Shown here in pieces: positions 30,740 through 39,740 of a stretch of 64,000 bases of DNA. Every line of letters begins with the position of its first letter. The first letter of the stretch is position 1. The stretch is from Bradyrhizobiaceae bacterium (GTDB lineage: Bacteria; Pseudomonadota; Alphaproteobacteria; Rhizobiales; Aestuariivirgaceae): NCBI GenBank assembly GCA_947475225.1, contig CANJMQ010000003.1, positions 1 to 64,000 on the forward strand. Reading direction: 5' to 3'. A program made the translations under genes and the position numbers. The notes below the pieces were generated by a model that saw only the letters and a program-made list of their open reading frames with translations, was not told where the DNA came from and made no database searches.

Positions 30740-32518
30740 ATGCACGCCTACCGCAGCCACACCTGTGGCCAGCTCCGCCCCGAAAACGCCGGTCAGGACA
30801 TCCGGATTTCCGGCTGGGTCCACCGTGTCCGTGACCATGGCGGCGTGCTGTTCATCGACCTGCGCGACCATTACGGCATGACCCAGGTGGTGGCCGACCC
30901 GGATTCGCCCGCCTTCAAGACCGCCGAGAAGGTGCGCTCCGAATGGGTGATCCGGGTGGACGGAAAGGTGCGTCCGCGCCCGGCTGGAACCGAGAACACC
31001 GAGCTTCCCACCGGCCTCATCGAGGTCTTCGCAACTGACATCGAGGTACTGAGCCAGGCGGCCGAGCTGCCGCTCCCGGTGTTCGGCGACACCGAGTATC
31101 CGGAGGACATCCGGCTGCGCTACCGCTTCCTCGATCTCCGCCGCGAGCGCATCCACAAGAACATCATGAAGCGCGGCCAGATCATCAACTCGCTGCGCCG
31201 CCGCATGGTGGACCAGGGCTTCTTCGAGTTCCAGACGCCGATCCTGACGGCCTCCTCGCCCGAAGGTGCCCGCGACTTCCTCGTGCCGTCGCGCATCCAT
31301 CCCGGCAAGTTCTACGCACTGCCGCAGGCCCCGCAGCAGTTCAAGCAGCTGATCATGATGTCGGGCTTTGACCGCTACTTCCAGATCGCGGCCTGCTTCC
31401 GCGACGAGGATGCCCGCGCCGACCGTTCGCCCGGAGAGTTCTACCAGCTCGATATCGAGATGAGCTTCGTCACCCAGGAAGACGTGTTCAACGCGGTGGA
31501 GCCGGTGCTGCGCGGCGTGTTCGAGGAATTCGGTGGCGGGCTTCCCGTCACCCAGAAGTTCCCGCACATCGCCTATCGTGACTCTATCCGCTGGTATGGT
31601 TCGGACAAGCCGGACCTTCGCAACCCGATCAAGATGCAGGCCGTCACCGAGCACTTCAAGGACTCGGGCTTCAAGGTCTTCGCCGGCATGATCGCGGCCG
31701 ACCCCAAGGTCGAGGTCTGGGCGATTCCCGCGCCGAAGGGCGGCAGCCGAGCCTTCTGCGACCGCATGAACTCCTATGCTCAGGCGCAGGGCCAGCCGGG
31801 TTTGGGCTACGTGTTCTGGCGCGAGGGCGAGGAGGGTGGCGCCGGCCCCATCGCCAAGAACATCGGGACGGAGCGCACGGACGCGATCCGCAACCAGCTG
31901 GGCCTCGGCGTGGGCGATGCCTGCTTTTTCGCCGCCGGCCGTCCGGAGAAGTTCTACAAGTTTGCTGGCGATGCCCGCAACAAGGTGGGCGAGGAACTGA
32001 ACCTCACCGCCAAGGACCGTTTCGAGTTCTGCTGGATCGTCGACTTCCCGATGTATGAGTGGAACGAAGAGGAGAAGAAGGTCGACTTCTCACACAACCC
32101 CTTCTCGATGCCTCAAGGAGGGCTCGAGGCCTTGGAGACCAAGGACCCGCTGGATATCCTCGCCTACCAGTACGACATCGTCTGCAACGGCGTGGAATTG
32201 TCATCTGGCGCCATTCGCAACCATCGTCCCGAGGTGATGAAGAAGGCCTTCGAGATCGCCGGTTACCCCGAGAGCGTGCTGATCGAGAAGTTCGGCGGCA
32301 TGTACCGCGCCTTCCAGTATGGTGCACCGCCCCACGGCGGCATCGCGCCGGGTGTTGACCGCATCGTCATGCTTCTGTGCAACGAGCCCAACATCCGCGA
32401 GGTGGTGCTGTTCCCGATGAACCAGCAGGCCGAAGACCTGCTCATGGGTGCGCCCTCCGAGGTTGGCCCCAAGCAACTCCGCGAACTTCACATCCGGCTT
32501 AATCTGCCAGAGGCGTGA
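30740..32518 (+). CDS. aspS: Aspartyl-tRNA synthetase, bacterial type
   Basis: Charges tRNA with aspartate. Start ATG 30740 gives [18 protein letters not shown] and 592 residues; the track start 90 bases earlier is untranslated leader. Class II motifs: OB-fold [19 protein letters not shown], motif 2 [24 protein letters not shown], the bacterial GAD insert, and motif 3 [17 protein letters not shown]. The histidine in RVRDHGG corresponds to the position (His31) linked to non-discriminating AspRS in Pseudomonas, so it may also charge tRNA-Asn and rely on GatCAB; that is inference. Followed by a clear terminator. Confidence 0.96.
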   Translation: MHAYRSHTCGQLRPENAGQDIRISGWVHRVRDHGGVLFIDLRDHYGMTQVVADPDSPAFKTAEKVRSEWVIRVDGKVRPRPAGTENTELPTGLIEVFATDIEVLSQAAELPLPVFGDTEYPEDIRLRYRFLDLRRERIHKNIMKRGQIINSLRRRMVDQGFFEFQTPILTASSPEGARDFLVPSRIHPGKFYALPQAPQQFKQLIMMSGFDRYFQIAACFRDEDARADRSPGEFYQLDIEMSFVTQEDVFNAVEPVLRGVFEEFGGGLPVTQKFPHIAYRDSIRWYGSDKPDLRNPIKMQAVTEHFKDSGFKVFAGMIAADPKVEVWAIPAPKGGSRAFCDRMNSYAQAQGQPGLGYVFWREGEEGGAGPIAKNIGTERTDAIRNQLGLGVGDACFFAAGRPEKFYKFAGDARNKVGEELNLTAKDRFEFCWIVDFPMYEWNEEEKKVDFSHNPFSMPQGGLEALETKDPLDILAYQYDIVCNGVELSSGAIRNHRPEVMKKAFEIAGYPESVLIEKFGGMYRAFQYGAPPHGGIAPGVDRIVMLLCNEPNIREVVLFPMNQQAEDLLMGAPSEVGPKQLRELHIRLNLPEA

Positions 32519-32541
32519 ACTCGCAATTGTGTAACTGAAAG

Positions 32542-32574
32542 CGCCCGGCCAGGAGCCGGGCGTTTTCATTTTTT
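32542..32574 (+). terminator. Rho-independent terminator after aspS
   Basis: CGCCCGGC-CAGGA-GCCGGGCG stem-loop followed by TTTTCATTTTTT, 23 bases past the aspS stop. Confidence 0.92.
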
Positions 32575-32609
32575 GTGATGACGTTCGAATAAGCGCAAGG
32601 GAAGCTCCC

Positions 32610-33815
32610 TCACTCGTTGGCCGACACCGAAACACCGAGCTTGGTGATCGCCTCGCCGGGCTTTGCCGGATCAAGCGTGCTGAAATCCGAGATTTTCATC
32701 GGCACAGTGGGCTTCACGCTGATCATCAGGCTCTTCGGGTCGGCGAGGAACTTGCTCACCGCGTCGACGGCCTGCTTGGTGAGCGCCTCGTTCTGGAACT
32801 GCACGAGGGTGAGCTGAACGGTGGGCGGGATGGATGCCAGCAGTACCTTCTCGTCCATGCCCTGCATGGCCGCAACGAGTGGCAGCATCTTGCTGGTGAT
32901 CGAGGCGTCGTCGAAGCGCAGGGAGCCCCCCTTGATCTCGACGGTCTGCAGCTGTGGCGACATGGCGACGAAGTCGATGCCCTTGCCGGCCATCTGGTCC
33001 TTCAGCATCTGCGCGTAGGTGGTTATCGGCAGATTGTCGATGGCGGCGTTGAAGCTGAGGGCGCCCACGTTGCGCGCGCCCAGCGACAGCTTGAAGCTAT
33101 AGGCGAGGTTGTCGCCGGAGGAGGTAAGGTCGCCTTCGGTGCCAATGTCGAAGTTGAGGCCGTTGTAGCCCAGCTGCTTCCACATGTTGCCGATGTCGAA
33201 GGCCGCCAGCGTCGCTTCGGGCACCGCTACGTTGTTGACCTTGAGCGAGAACTTGCCGATGCCGCTTGCCGGGTCGCCGGTCCAGGCCGTGTCGATGCTG
33301 TCGATTTTCACCGTCTGCCCCGAGGCCGTGATGGTGATGGGGCCGGAGGTCATCTTGTTGGCGAAGGTGAGGTTCGAAAGCAACTCGTCCTTGGGGGTCG
33401 GCGCTGCGGGCAGGGCGCGGATGTACCAGCCTTCGGCGGAGGCGCTGGGAATGCTGACGGAAAGGTTCGTGTCCTTGCCGATCAGTTCCACCGCCGTGTT
33501 GGTGAAGCTCGCCTTGCCGATCTGCCAGAGTGAATTGCCCTGGTCGGTTATGCCGGTCAGGTCCACTTCCGCCGTCTTGACGCTCATTGCCGGCTCCGCG
33601 TCCTTGGCGGGCTTGGCGAGCGAGAGGTTGGTGATGATGACGTTGCCGCCGTCCACCTTCAGGCTGTCATAGGACGGTTTGGCGGAAGTCTGCCGCTGGA
33701 GGTTGTCGAGAAAGGCCTGAACCGCCGCCGGCACGTCATCGGCGTGGGCGAGGCCCGGTAGGATGGCCGCCGAGGACAGGCAGGCGACGGTCAGGGTTTT
33801 CTGGAACAGTGTCAT
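32610..33815 (-). CDS. Exported protein of unknown function (401 aa)
   Basis: Start chosen at ATG 33815, giving signal peptide MTLFQKTLTVACLSSAAILPGLAHA and a 401-residue product; the track adds 17 upstream residues. The mature protein is rich in beta-strand-like alternations (VIITNLSLAKPAK, GPITITASGQTVKIDSIDTAW) and contains repeated amphipathic statements typical of AsmA- or DUF945-like periplasmic beta proteins, but I cannot assign a family. No cysteines are evident in the mature part. Divergent to an L,D-transpeptidase, so an envelope role is plausible. Confidence 0.75.
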   Translation of the reverse strand: MTLFQKTLTVACLSSAAILPGLAHADDVPAAVQAFLDNLQRQTSAKPSYDSLKVDGGNVIITNLSLAKPAKDAEPAMSVKTAEVDLTGITDQGNSLWQIGKASFTNTAVELIGKDTNLSVSIPSASAEGWYIRALPAAPTPKDELLSNLTFANKMTSGPITITASGQTVKIDSIDTAWTGDPASGIGKFSLKVNNVAVPEATLAAFDIGNMWKQLGYNGLNFDIGTEGDLTSSGDNLAYSFKLSLGARNVGALSFNAAIDNLPITTYAQMLKDQMAGKGIDFVAMSPQLQTVEIKGGSLRFDDASITSKMLPLVAAMQGMDEKVLLASIPPTVQLTLVQFQNEALTKQAVDAVSKFLADPKSLMISVKPTVPMKISDFSTLDPAKPGEAITKLGVSVSANE

Positions 33816-33950
33816 GCGATCTCCTGGCAGTAAGCGTGGCCCTATTGGACAAGAATAAGTGAACACCGCATGAACGTCACGAGATTATGGCAGGCTTGCG
33901 CCGCGCTTGTGACCGTTGTTAAAGAGCGCGAAATGGATGGGGATTACCCG

Positions 33951-34754
33951 ATGCGCAAGATTCTGGTGGCCGTCATGCTGGTACTCCTGCCGGTGCATGG
34001 CCTGAGTGCGGCGGCCACGGCGGCGACCACGCAGACAGCCGACCAGCAGATTGTGGTCAAGAAGAAGCAGCAGGCTGCTGCAGACGCCAAGAAGGCCGCT
34101 GACGCTAAAAAGGCGGCGCAGGCCAGGAAGGCAGCGGATGCAAGGAAGGTTGCCGCTGCGAAGAGGGCGCAGCGGCCCGGCTGGGCCTGCGATGGTTTCC
34201 TCGAATGCCTGTTCCAGAACCAGAACAAGCCGCGTGCCGGCGTGCAGAGGGCTTCGACGAGGTCTTCCTCAACCAGCAAGCTCGCATCGATGGACGAGAC
34301 GACGGGCCAGGATATCGACTGGGCGCCCGCCACCAAATATGCCATTGGCTCCATCATCGTCTCGACGCCGGAACGGGCGCTCTATTTCGTGACGGGCCCG
34401 GGCCAGGCGCGACGCTACAGCGTGGGCGTGGGCCGCGAGGGCTTCCAGTGGTCGGGTAACTCAACCATCGTCAGCAAGGCTGAATGGCCGACCTGGCGTC
34501 CCCCGCAGGAAATGATCCAGCGCGAGGCTGCCAAAGGCCACATGTTGCCGCCTGAGATGGCCGGCGGCCCAGAGAACCCGCTTGGCGCGCGGGCCATGTA
34601 CATTGGCGGGAAGATCTATCGCATCCATGGCACCAACTCGCCGGGCTCCATTGGCACGGCGGCCTCGTCCGGCTGCATTCGCATGATGAATGCCGATGTC
34701 ATCGAGCTCTATGGCAAGGTCAAGATCGGTGCCCGGGTTTACGTCTATCAGTAA
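33951..34754 (+). CDS. L,D-transpeptidase with Ala/Lys repeat linker
   Basis: Start chosen at ATG 33951 behind GGGGA, giving 267 residues and signal peptide MRKILVAVMLVLLPVHGLSAAA; the track begins 27 codons earlier. A repetitive helical linker follows (AADAKKAADAKKAAQARKAA), then a Cys pair (WACDGFLECLF), and the YkuD catalytic domain from IIVSTPERALYFVTG to IHGTNSPGSIGTAASSGCIRM with the nucleophilic Cys. The domain context ErfK/YbiS/YcfS/YnhG suggests attachment of proteins to peptidoglycan or 3-3 cross-linking. Ends at a terminator. Confidence 0.92.
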   Translation: MRKILVAVMLVLLPVHGLSAAATAATTQTADQQIVVKKKQQAAADAKKAADAKKAAQARKAADARKVAAAKRAQRPGWACDGFLECLFQNQNKPRAGVQRASTRSSSTSKLASMDETTGQDIDWAPATKYAIGSIIVSTPERALYFVTGPGQARRYSVGVGREGFQWSGNSTIVSKAEWPTWRPPQEMIQREAAKGHMLPPEMAGGPENPLGARAMYIGGKIYRIHGTNSPGSIGTAASSGCIRMMNADVIELYGKVKIGARVYVYQ

Positions 34755-34775
34755 GGGCGTCGGCAGAAACACGAA

Positions 34776-34802
34776 GGGCCGCAGTTTGTTGCGGCCCTTT
34801 TC
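34776..34802 (+). terminator. Rho-independent terminator after the second L,D-transpeptidase
   Basis: GGGCCGCA-GTTTGT-TGCGGCCC stem-loop followed by TTTTC, 21 bases past the stop. Confidence 0.88.
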
Positions 34803-34821
34803 GTTGGGGCGGACCCCCTGG

Positions 34822-34858
34822 AAAGAACTGACCCCGGAGGCTCTCGCCATCCGGGGTC
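34822..34858 (-). terminator. Probable terminator of the AAKK-repeat gene
   Basis: Read on the minus strand, GACCCCGGA and TCCGGGGTC form a 9-base-pair stem with an 11-base loop, followed by AGTTCTTTCC. It lies 21 bases past the AAKK gene stop; the T-tract is weak. Confidence 0.6.
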
Positions 34859-34879
34859 CAGTCCTGAAGTCTCGGAAGA

Positions 34880-35005
34880 TTACTTCTTCGCGGCCTTCTT
34901 GGCCGGCTTCTTAGCGGCCTTCTTGGCGGCCTTCTTAGCCGGCTTCTTGGCGGCCTTCTTGGCGGCCTTCTTGGCAGGCTTCTTCGCAGCTTTCTTCGCA
35001 GCCAT
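34880..35005 (-). CDS. Lysine/alanine-repeat histone H1-like microprotein (41 aa)
   Basis: From ATG 35005, preceded by a strong AGGAG site eight bases upstream, the product is MAAKKAAKKPAKKAAKK... to the TAA: ten four-residue units of AAKK or PAKK, with no other residue types. The track shows it only as the tail of a longer artefact. It resembles the basic tails of histone H1, of HupB-type HU and of bacterial H1-like proteins, which bind DNA or RNA by charge. The good ribosome site, own leader and terminator support a real, perhaps highly expressed, gene. Role is unknown. Confidence 0.7.
   Translation of the reverse strand: MAAKKAAKKPAKKAAKKAAKKPAKKAAKKAAKKPAKKAAKK
34883..34999. repeat. Tandem coding repeat, 12-base units in 36-base higher-order units
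   Basis: The AAKK gene body is a tandem array: each four residues are 12 bases (GCC AAG AAG ... ) and a PAKK-AAKK-AAKK super-unit recurs every 36 bases about three times. Synonymous variation between units is slight (GCCGGC against GCAGGC), consistent with repeat expansion. Confidence 0.85.
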
Positions 35006-35129
35006 TGCTGTCTCTCCTAGAGTTGTTAGTGCCCCACAACGCAGGTAAGCCTCACATAGACGGGCAAGCTGGCATGTTGGATACGAGCTTGACCAGTCAT
35101 CGTTGTGTTTTCTGCACCCGCTTGTGTGA

Positions 35130-35146
35130 TTCGGCAATATGCCGAA
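35130..35146. promoter_or_regulatory. Palindrome, possible operator upstream of the AAKK gene
   Basis: TTCGGCA-ATA-TGCCGAA, two perfect 7-base arms with a 3-base centre, 125 bases upstream of the AAKK start. It could be a repressor site or an RNA hairpin in the leader. No regulator can be named. Confidence 0.35.
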
Positions 35147-35362
35147 CAACATCTTGTATGCTCGCGGATTCTTTCTAACAATCGGTAAACGCTGGGGAAA
35201 ACGGCAAAACCGTTCGTGCACGGACAAAAATGCGAAAGCACCGCAAAAAGCCAATGAAATGAGGCTGTTTCGAGCTCGTCAGTCTACGGATGAACCCTGC
35301 TTTCAGGCCCTCCCGCAGAGGCTCGCTTCTGTCAAGATGGTCGGTGGTGGTGCCGAAGTAAT

Positions 35363-35371
35363 TGTGGATAA
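35363..35371 (-). promoter_or_regulatory. Perfect DnaA-box consensus
   Basis: TGTGGATAA on the plus strand is TTATCCACA on the minus strand, the exact high-affinity DnaA box. It sits in an AT-richer stretch (AATTGTGGATAATTTTTCC). A single site can arise by chance; no cluster was seen around it. Confidence 0.4.
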
Positions 35372-35497
35372 TTTTTCCGGGACGTGACTTTCGACGGACT
35401 TTCCAGGCCGTTGCGGAGGCCGCTGGGCGGGGTTTGTCATTGCGGTGGCGAGACGGAACTGCCGCCATTGAACCCACTCCTGAGCGCTTTCGGGAAC

Positions 35498-35534
35498 CCA
35501 AAAAACAAGAGAGGCCGGAACGCGTCCGGCCTCT
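35498..35534 (-). terminator. Rho-independent terminator of nrdJ
   Basis: On the minus strand AGAGGCCGGA and TCCGGCCTCT form a perfect 10-base-pair stem with loop CGCGT, followed by CTTGTTTTTTGG, 28 bases after the nrdJ stop. Confidence 0.93.
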
Positions 35535-35562
35535 GATGTGTCACTCGTCATCAACGATGAGT

Positions 35563-38500
35563 TTAAGAGCAGCCGCTCGTCGAGCCGCAGGTGTCGCATT
35601 TCAGGCAGGTGCCGTTGCGCACCATCGTGAAGTTGCCGCACTCCGAGCAGCTCTCCCCCTCGTAACCCTTCATGCGCGCTTCCGCACGGCGGTCACTGGC
35701 CGAGATGACGGAGGTCGTGGTTTCAATAGCCACTGCCATCTCCTGGCGCGTGGTTGTCACCTGCGTAGGTGCATCGATGAGTGCCAGTGCACCGTCGGCG
35801 CGGGCGGTCACCGCCGCGGCAGTTGCCGGCATCGGCTGCGAACTCGACATCACCACCACGTTGGAGGTGGCAAGGTTGGGCCGCCGCACGAAGCCCGAGG
35901 ACAGGACGCGGGCCGCAGGAACACGCGGGCCGTTGTCGCTGTCTTCGCCCTTGCCCAGCGAATCGAAGCCCATTTCGGAGGGCTCAACGTGGGCGAGGTC
36001 GGAACGGCCGAGGTAGGACACGGCCAGTTCGCGGAACACGTAGTCGAGGATCGAGGTCGCGTTCTTGATCGAGTCGTTACCCTGAACCATGCCGGCGGGC
36101 TCGAACTTGGTGAAGGTGAAGGCATCCACGAACTCTTCCAGCGGCACGCCGTACTGGAGGCCGACGGAGACGGCGATGGCGAAATTGTTCATCATCGCCC
36201 GGAGGGCAGCGCCCTCCTTGTGCATGTCGATGAAGATTTCGCCCAGCTTGCCGTCGTCATATTCGCCGGTGCGGAGGTAGACCTTGTGGCCGCCCACCAC
36301 CGACTTCTGGGTGTAGCCCTTGCGGCGGTTAGGCAGTTTCAGGCGCGAGCGTTCGCGCTCCACCACCCTCTCGACGATCTTCTCGACCACCGTCTCGACC
36401 CGGGCCGCGACCGTCTTGGTCATCAGTGCCTCGGCCACGTCGTCGGCATCCTCGTCGTCATCGGCCAGGAGCTGCGAGGACAGCGGCTGCGACAGCTTGG
36501 AGCCGTCGCGGTAGAGGGCATTGGCCTTGATGGCCAGCTTCCACGACAGCATGTAGGCGCTGGCGCAGTCCTCGACGGTGGCGTCGTTCGGCATGTTGAT
36601 GGTCTTGGAGATGGCCCCCGAGATGAAGGGCTGGCTCGCCGCCATCATGCGGATATGGCTGTCGACCGACAGGTAGCGCTTGCCGAGGCGGCCGCAGGCA
36701 TTGGCGCAGTCGAATACCGGCAGGTGCGCGTCCTTGAGCCCGGGGGCGCCTTCCAGCGTCATCGCGCCGCAGACATGGATATTGGCCTTGTCGATGTCGG
36801 CCCTCGAGAAGCCCAGGTGGGCCAGCATGTCGAAGCCGAAGTCGTTGAGGTTCTCGTCCGACAGGCCCAGCACCGAGCGGCAGAACTCCTCGCCCAGCGT
36901 CCACTTGTTGAACACGAACTTGATATCGAAGGCGGAGGCGAGGCCGGACTCGATCTTGGTGATCTGTTCCTCGCCGAAGCCCTTGGACTTGAGCGCCTGA
37001 TGGTTGATGCCGGGGGCATCGGCAAGCGAACCGTGGCCTACGGCATAGGCGATGATCTTCTCGATCTGCTCGGCGTTGTAGCCCAGCGTCCGCAGCGCCT
37101 CGGGAACAGCCTGATTGATGATCTTGAAGTAGCCGCCGCCGGCCAGTTTCTTGAACTTCACCAACGCGAAATCGGGCTCGATGCCGGTGGTGTCGCAATC
37201 CATGACAAGACCGATCGTGCCGGTGGGTGCGATGACGGTTGCCTGGGCGTTGCGGTAGCCATGTTCCTCGCCGAGCGAGACCGCGAGGTCCCAGGCGCGG
37301 CGGGCGGCAACTGCGAGTTCCTTGTCCTTGAGATCCGTCTCGTCGAGGGCGACGGGGATGGTGCGCAGGTCCTCGTAGCCGACGGCCGCGCCATAGGCCG
37401 CGCGGCGGTGGTTGCGCATGACGCGCAGCATGTGCTCGCGGTTCTTGGCGAAACCGTTGAAGGGGCCCAGTTCCTTCGCCATCTCGGCGGAGGTGGCATA
37501 GGAGACGCCGGTCATGATGGCCGAGATGGCTGCGCAGATGGCGCGGCCCTCATGGCTGTCATAGGGGATGCCGGCGGTCATCAGCAATCCGCCGATGTTG
37601 GCGAAGCCCAAGCCCAGCGTGCGGAACTCGTATGAGAGCCTGGCGATCTCCTTGGACGGGAACTGCGCCATCATCACCGAGATCTCGAGCACTATCGTCC
37701 ACAGGCGGACGGCATGCTCGAAGGAGGCGATGTCGAACACGCCGGTCGCCGGGTCACGGAACTGCAGCAGGTTCAGCGAGGCGAGATTACAGGCCGTGTC
37801 GTCGAGGAACATGTATTCCGAGCACGGGTTCGAGGCCCGGATCTGGCCCGAGGCGGGGCAGGTGTGCCAGTCGTTGATGGTGGTGTGGTACTGGATACCT
37901 GGGTCGGCCGAGGCCCACGCGGCGTAGGAGATCTTGTCCCACAGGGCGGCGGCCTTGACGGACTTCGTCACCTTGCCGGTGAGGCGGGACTTCAACTGCC
38001 AGTCGAGGTCGCGCTCGACGGCGAGCAGGAATTCGTCGGTGACGCGCACCGAGTTGTTGGAATTCTGGCCTGACACGGTGCGATATGCCTCACCGTCCCA
38101 GTCGGTGTCGTAGGTATCGAACTCGAGTTCGGTATAGCCCTGCTTGGCGAACTGGATGACGCGCTTGATGTAGTTGTCGGAGACCAGCGCCTTTCGGGCG
38201 TCCTTCACCGCGCGCTTCAAAGCCGGATTCTTGTCGATCTCGTAGCAGTCGCCGTCGGGGCCTTCGCAGTTTATGCAGGCCTTCATCACCGCCTGAAGGT
38301 GCTTCTTGACGGTCTTGGAACCGGTAACGAGTGCTGCCACCTTTTGTTCCTCGCGGACCTTCCAGTCCACGAACTCCTCGACGTCCGGATGGTCGACGTC
38401 GACGATCACCATCTTGGCCGCGCGGCGCGTCGTGCCACCCGACTTGATGGCGCCCGCCGCGCGATCGCCGATCTTGAGGAAGCTCATCAGGCCCGACGAC

Positions 38501-39249
38501 TTGCCGCCGCCCGACAGTCTCTCGCTTTCACCGCGCAGATCCGAGAAATTGGAGCCGGTGCCGGAGCCATATTTGAAAAGGCGCGCCTCGCGCACCCACA
38601 GGTCCATGATGCCGCCCTCGTTGACGAGGTCGTCGGCTACCGACTGGATGAAGCAGGCATGCGGCTGCGGATGCTCATAGGCCGACTTGGACTTGGTCAT
38701 GCGGCCAGTGTCGGGGTCGATGTAGTAGTGGCCCTGGCCGGGCCCGTCGATGCCATAGGCCCAGTGCAGGCCGGTGTTGAACCACTGCGGTGAGTTGGGG
38801 GCGCACTTCTGCGTGGCGAGCATGAAACACATCTCGTCATAGAAGGCGCGCGCGTCCTCCTCGGTTTTGAAGTACTTGCCCTTCCAGCCCCAGTAGGTCC
38901 ATGTGCCGGCAAGACGGTTGAACACCTGGGTGGATGAGCGCTCACCCACGATGCGTTCTTTCTCCGGCAGCTTGGCGAGCGCCTCCTCGTCGGGGACCGA
39001 GCGCCACAGCCACGAGGGAACAGTCTCTTCCTCGACGCGCTTCAGTGCCGCAGGAACGCCCGCCTTGCGGAAATACTTCTGAGCGAGAATGTCGGTCGCT
39101 ACCTGGCTCCAGGACGAAGGGACATCGATGTTTTCGAGCCGAAACACCACGGAACCATCCGGATTCTTGATCTCACTGGTGGCGCGGCGGAAGTCGAGAT
39201 CCGCGTAAGCGTCCTGCCCTGCCTTGGTGTAGCGGCGTTCAATGCGCAT
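35563..39249 (-). CDS. nrdJ: Vitamin B12-dependent (class II) ribonucleotide reductase
   Basis: Reduces ribonucleotides to deoxyribonucleotides using adenosylcobalamin, independent of oxygen. Start ATG 39249 ([17 protein letters not shown]) matches homologues; the track begins three codons earlier at TTG. 1228 residues, typical of the long alphaproteobacterial NrdJ. Landmarks: [28 protein letters not shown] (active-site Cys), [35 protein letters not shown], and the C-terminal ECGN...[14 protein letters not shown] zinc/redox tail that re-reduces the active site. The single gene follows a long leader with candidate CtrA and NrdR sites. It also marks a B12 requirement or synthesis. Confidence 0.97.
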   Translation of the reverse strand: MRIERRYTKAGQDAYADLDFRRATSEIKNPDGSVVFRLENIDVPSSWSQVATDILAQKYFRKAGVPAALKRVEEETVPSWLWRSVPDEEALAKLPEKERIVGERSSTQVFNRLAGTWTYWGWKGKYFKTEEDARAFYDEMCFMLATQKCAPNSPQWFNTGLHWAYGIDGPGQGHYYIDPDTGRMTKSKSAYEHPQPHACFIQSVADDLVNEGGIMDLWVREARLFKYGSGTGSNFSDLRGESERLSGGGKSSGLMSFLKIGDRAAGAIKSGGTTRRAAKMVIVDVDHPDVEEFVDWKVREEQKVAALVTGSKTVKKHLQAVMKACINCEGPDGDCYEIDKNPALKRAVKDARKALVSDNYIKRVIQFAKQGYTELEFDTYDTDWDGEAYRTVSGQNSNNSVRVTDEFLLAVERDLDWQLKSRLTGKVTKSVKAAALWDKISYAAWASADPGIQYHTTINDWHTCPASGQIRASNPCSEYMFLDDTACNLASLNLLQFRDPATGVFDIASFEHAVRLWTIVLEISVMMAQFPSKEIARLSYEFRTLGLGFANIGGLLMTAGIPYDSHEGRAICAAISAIMTGVSYATSAEMAKELGPFNGFAKNREHMLRVMRNHRRAAYGAAVGYEDLRTIPVALDETDLKDKELAVAARRAWDLAVSLGEEHGYRNAQATVIAPTGTIGLVMDCDTTGIEPDFALVKFKKLAGGGYFKIINQAVPEALRTLGYNAEQIEKIIAYAVGHGSLADAPGINHQALKSKGFGEEQITKIESGLASAFDIKFVFNKWTLGEEFCRSVLGLSDENLNDFGFDMLAHLGFSRADIDKANIHVCGAMTLEGAPGLKDAHLPVFDCANACGRLGKRYLSVDSHIRMMAASQPFISGAISKTINMPNDATVEDCASAYMLSWKLAIKANALYRDGSKLSQPLSSQLLADDDEDADDVAEALMTKTVAARVETVVEKIVERVVERERSRLKLPNRRKGYTQKSVVGGHKVYLRTGEYDDGKLGEIFIDMHKEGAALRAMMNNFAIAVSVGLQYGVPLEEFVDAFTFTKFEPAGMVQGNDSIKNATSILDYVFRELAVSYLGRSDLAHVEPSEMGFDSLGKGEDSDNGPRVPAARVLSSGFVRRPNLATSNVVVMSSSQPMPATAAAVTARADGALALIDAPTQVTTTRQEMAVAIETTTSVISASDRRAEARMKGYEGESCSECGNFTMVRNGTCLKCDTCGSTSGCS

Positions 39250-39498
39250 TCTTTTCAAGTCCCTCTTTCAAATCGTTGCCACGAGCACACGAAAAAGCTG
39301 CCCGAGGTGCTCCATCCACCCAGTTGCAAGACACACAAACCCACCCTGTCCTCGGAAACTGCTGTTCCCGAGCATGTCTGGCTCTTCTTTTGAGTGTTCC
39401 GTTAAGGATGATGCTGCCCCCGCAGCCCCGTCCTCTCAGCCCCTCAGCCTTGATCCGAATGTAGTACCGGGAAGCCAGACACGTCAATGCATAGTATC

Positions 39499-39513
39499 TT
39501 AACGAAAGATTAA
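39499..39513. promoter_or_regulatory. CtrA-type site, TTAA-N7-TTAA
   Basis: TTAACGAAAGATTAA is an exact full-site match to the CtrA consensus, and the following base is C as in TTAA-N7-TTAAC. It lies about 250 bases upstream of nrdJ and is the only perfect full site I noticed in the window. CtrA is the cell-cycle master regulator of alphaproteobacteria; control of nrdJ by it is inference. Confidence 0.5.
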
Positions 39514-39528
39514 CACCACATCTTGTGT
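39513..39528. promoter_or_regulatory. NrdR-box-like palindrome upstream of nrdJ
   Basis: ACACCACATCTTGTGT, 16 bases with ACAC...GTGT ends like the NrdR box consensus ACACWATATATWGTGT, though the centre is less AT-rich. It directly abuts the CtrA-type site. NrdR boxes usually occur as pairs about three helical turns apart; a clear second copy was not found. Confidence 0.45.
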
Positions 39529-39740
39529 CTTAAGCGTGAGGCCTCCGGCTCACATACACACGTTCATACGATTCTCGAGGTAAGCTCAAGAACTCCCTTG
39601 GCTTATGCGCGCTGTCCACAGGCCTGACACCGGCTACCATTTGGTAAACGCCGCCAAGTCAAACTGGCAAGGCGAATGGTGGTTTCTCAACAGGCGGCTG
39701 TCATCACCGCTATCCACAGGCCATGATTTCTCGCTTAGGT

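Larger units (their letters stand above)
35006..35562. other. Long intergenic region between AAKK gene and nrdJ
   Basis: 557 bases, less GC-rich than its surroundings, with no convincing gene. It holds the leader and promoter of the AAKK gene on the minus strand, a 17-base palindrome (35130), a perfect DnaA-box consensus (35363) and the nrdJ terminator (35498). The short plus-strand frame at 35139-35387 has no family-like sequence and was not accepted. Confidence 0.5.
39250..39740. other. Long intergenic region upstream of nrdJ
   Basis: 491 bases between nrdJ and the downstream end of the MFS gene. The 260 bases next to nrdJ form a probable 5' leader; I searched it by eye for a cobalamin riboswitch B12 box and found none. 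The part near 39500 holds the CtrA and NrdR candidates and a possible -10 (TACTAT on the minus strand). Two DnaA-box-like sequences one or two mismatches from consensus (CTGTCCACA at about 39610, CTATCCACA at about 39711) are also present. A minus-strand frame at 39239-39487 was not accepted. Confidence 0.5.

Noticed and set aside
34883-34999. Regular short repeats that could suggest a CRISPR or satellite array
   Set aside because: Units are in-frame 12- and 36-base coding repeats without spacers; they encode the AAKK protein.
35006-35562. Possible replication origin because of the perfect DnaA box and lower GC
   Set aside because: Only one perfect box, no box cluster, and none of the usual origin neighbours are present.
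35362-37635. 757-residue plus-strand ORF
   Set aside because: Antisense shadow of nrdJ, whose reading frame has full family motifs.
39239-39487. 82-residue minus-strand ORF in the nrdJ leader (contains WVCVSCNW)
   Set aside because: It overlaps the nrdJ start in another frame, has no ribosome site and low-complexity composition; the CxxC is not enough to support it.
39250-39500. Cobalamin riboswitch upstream of the B12-dependent nrdJ
   Set aside because: No B12 box (GCC-x-CACTG-type) or the expected core was found by eye in the leader on the minus strand.
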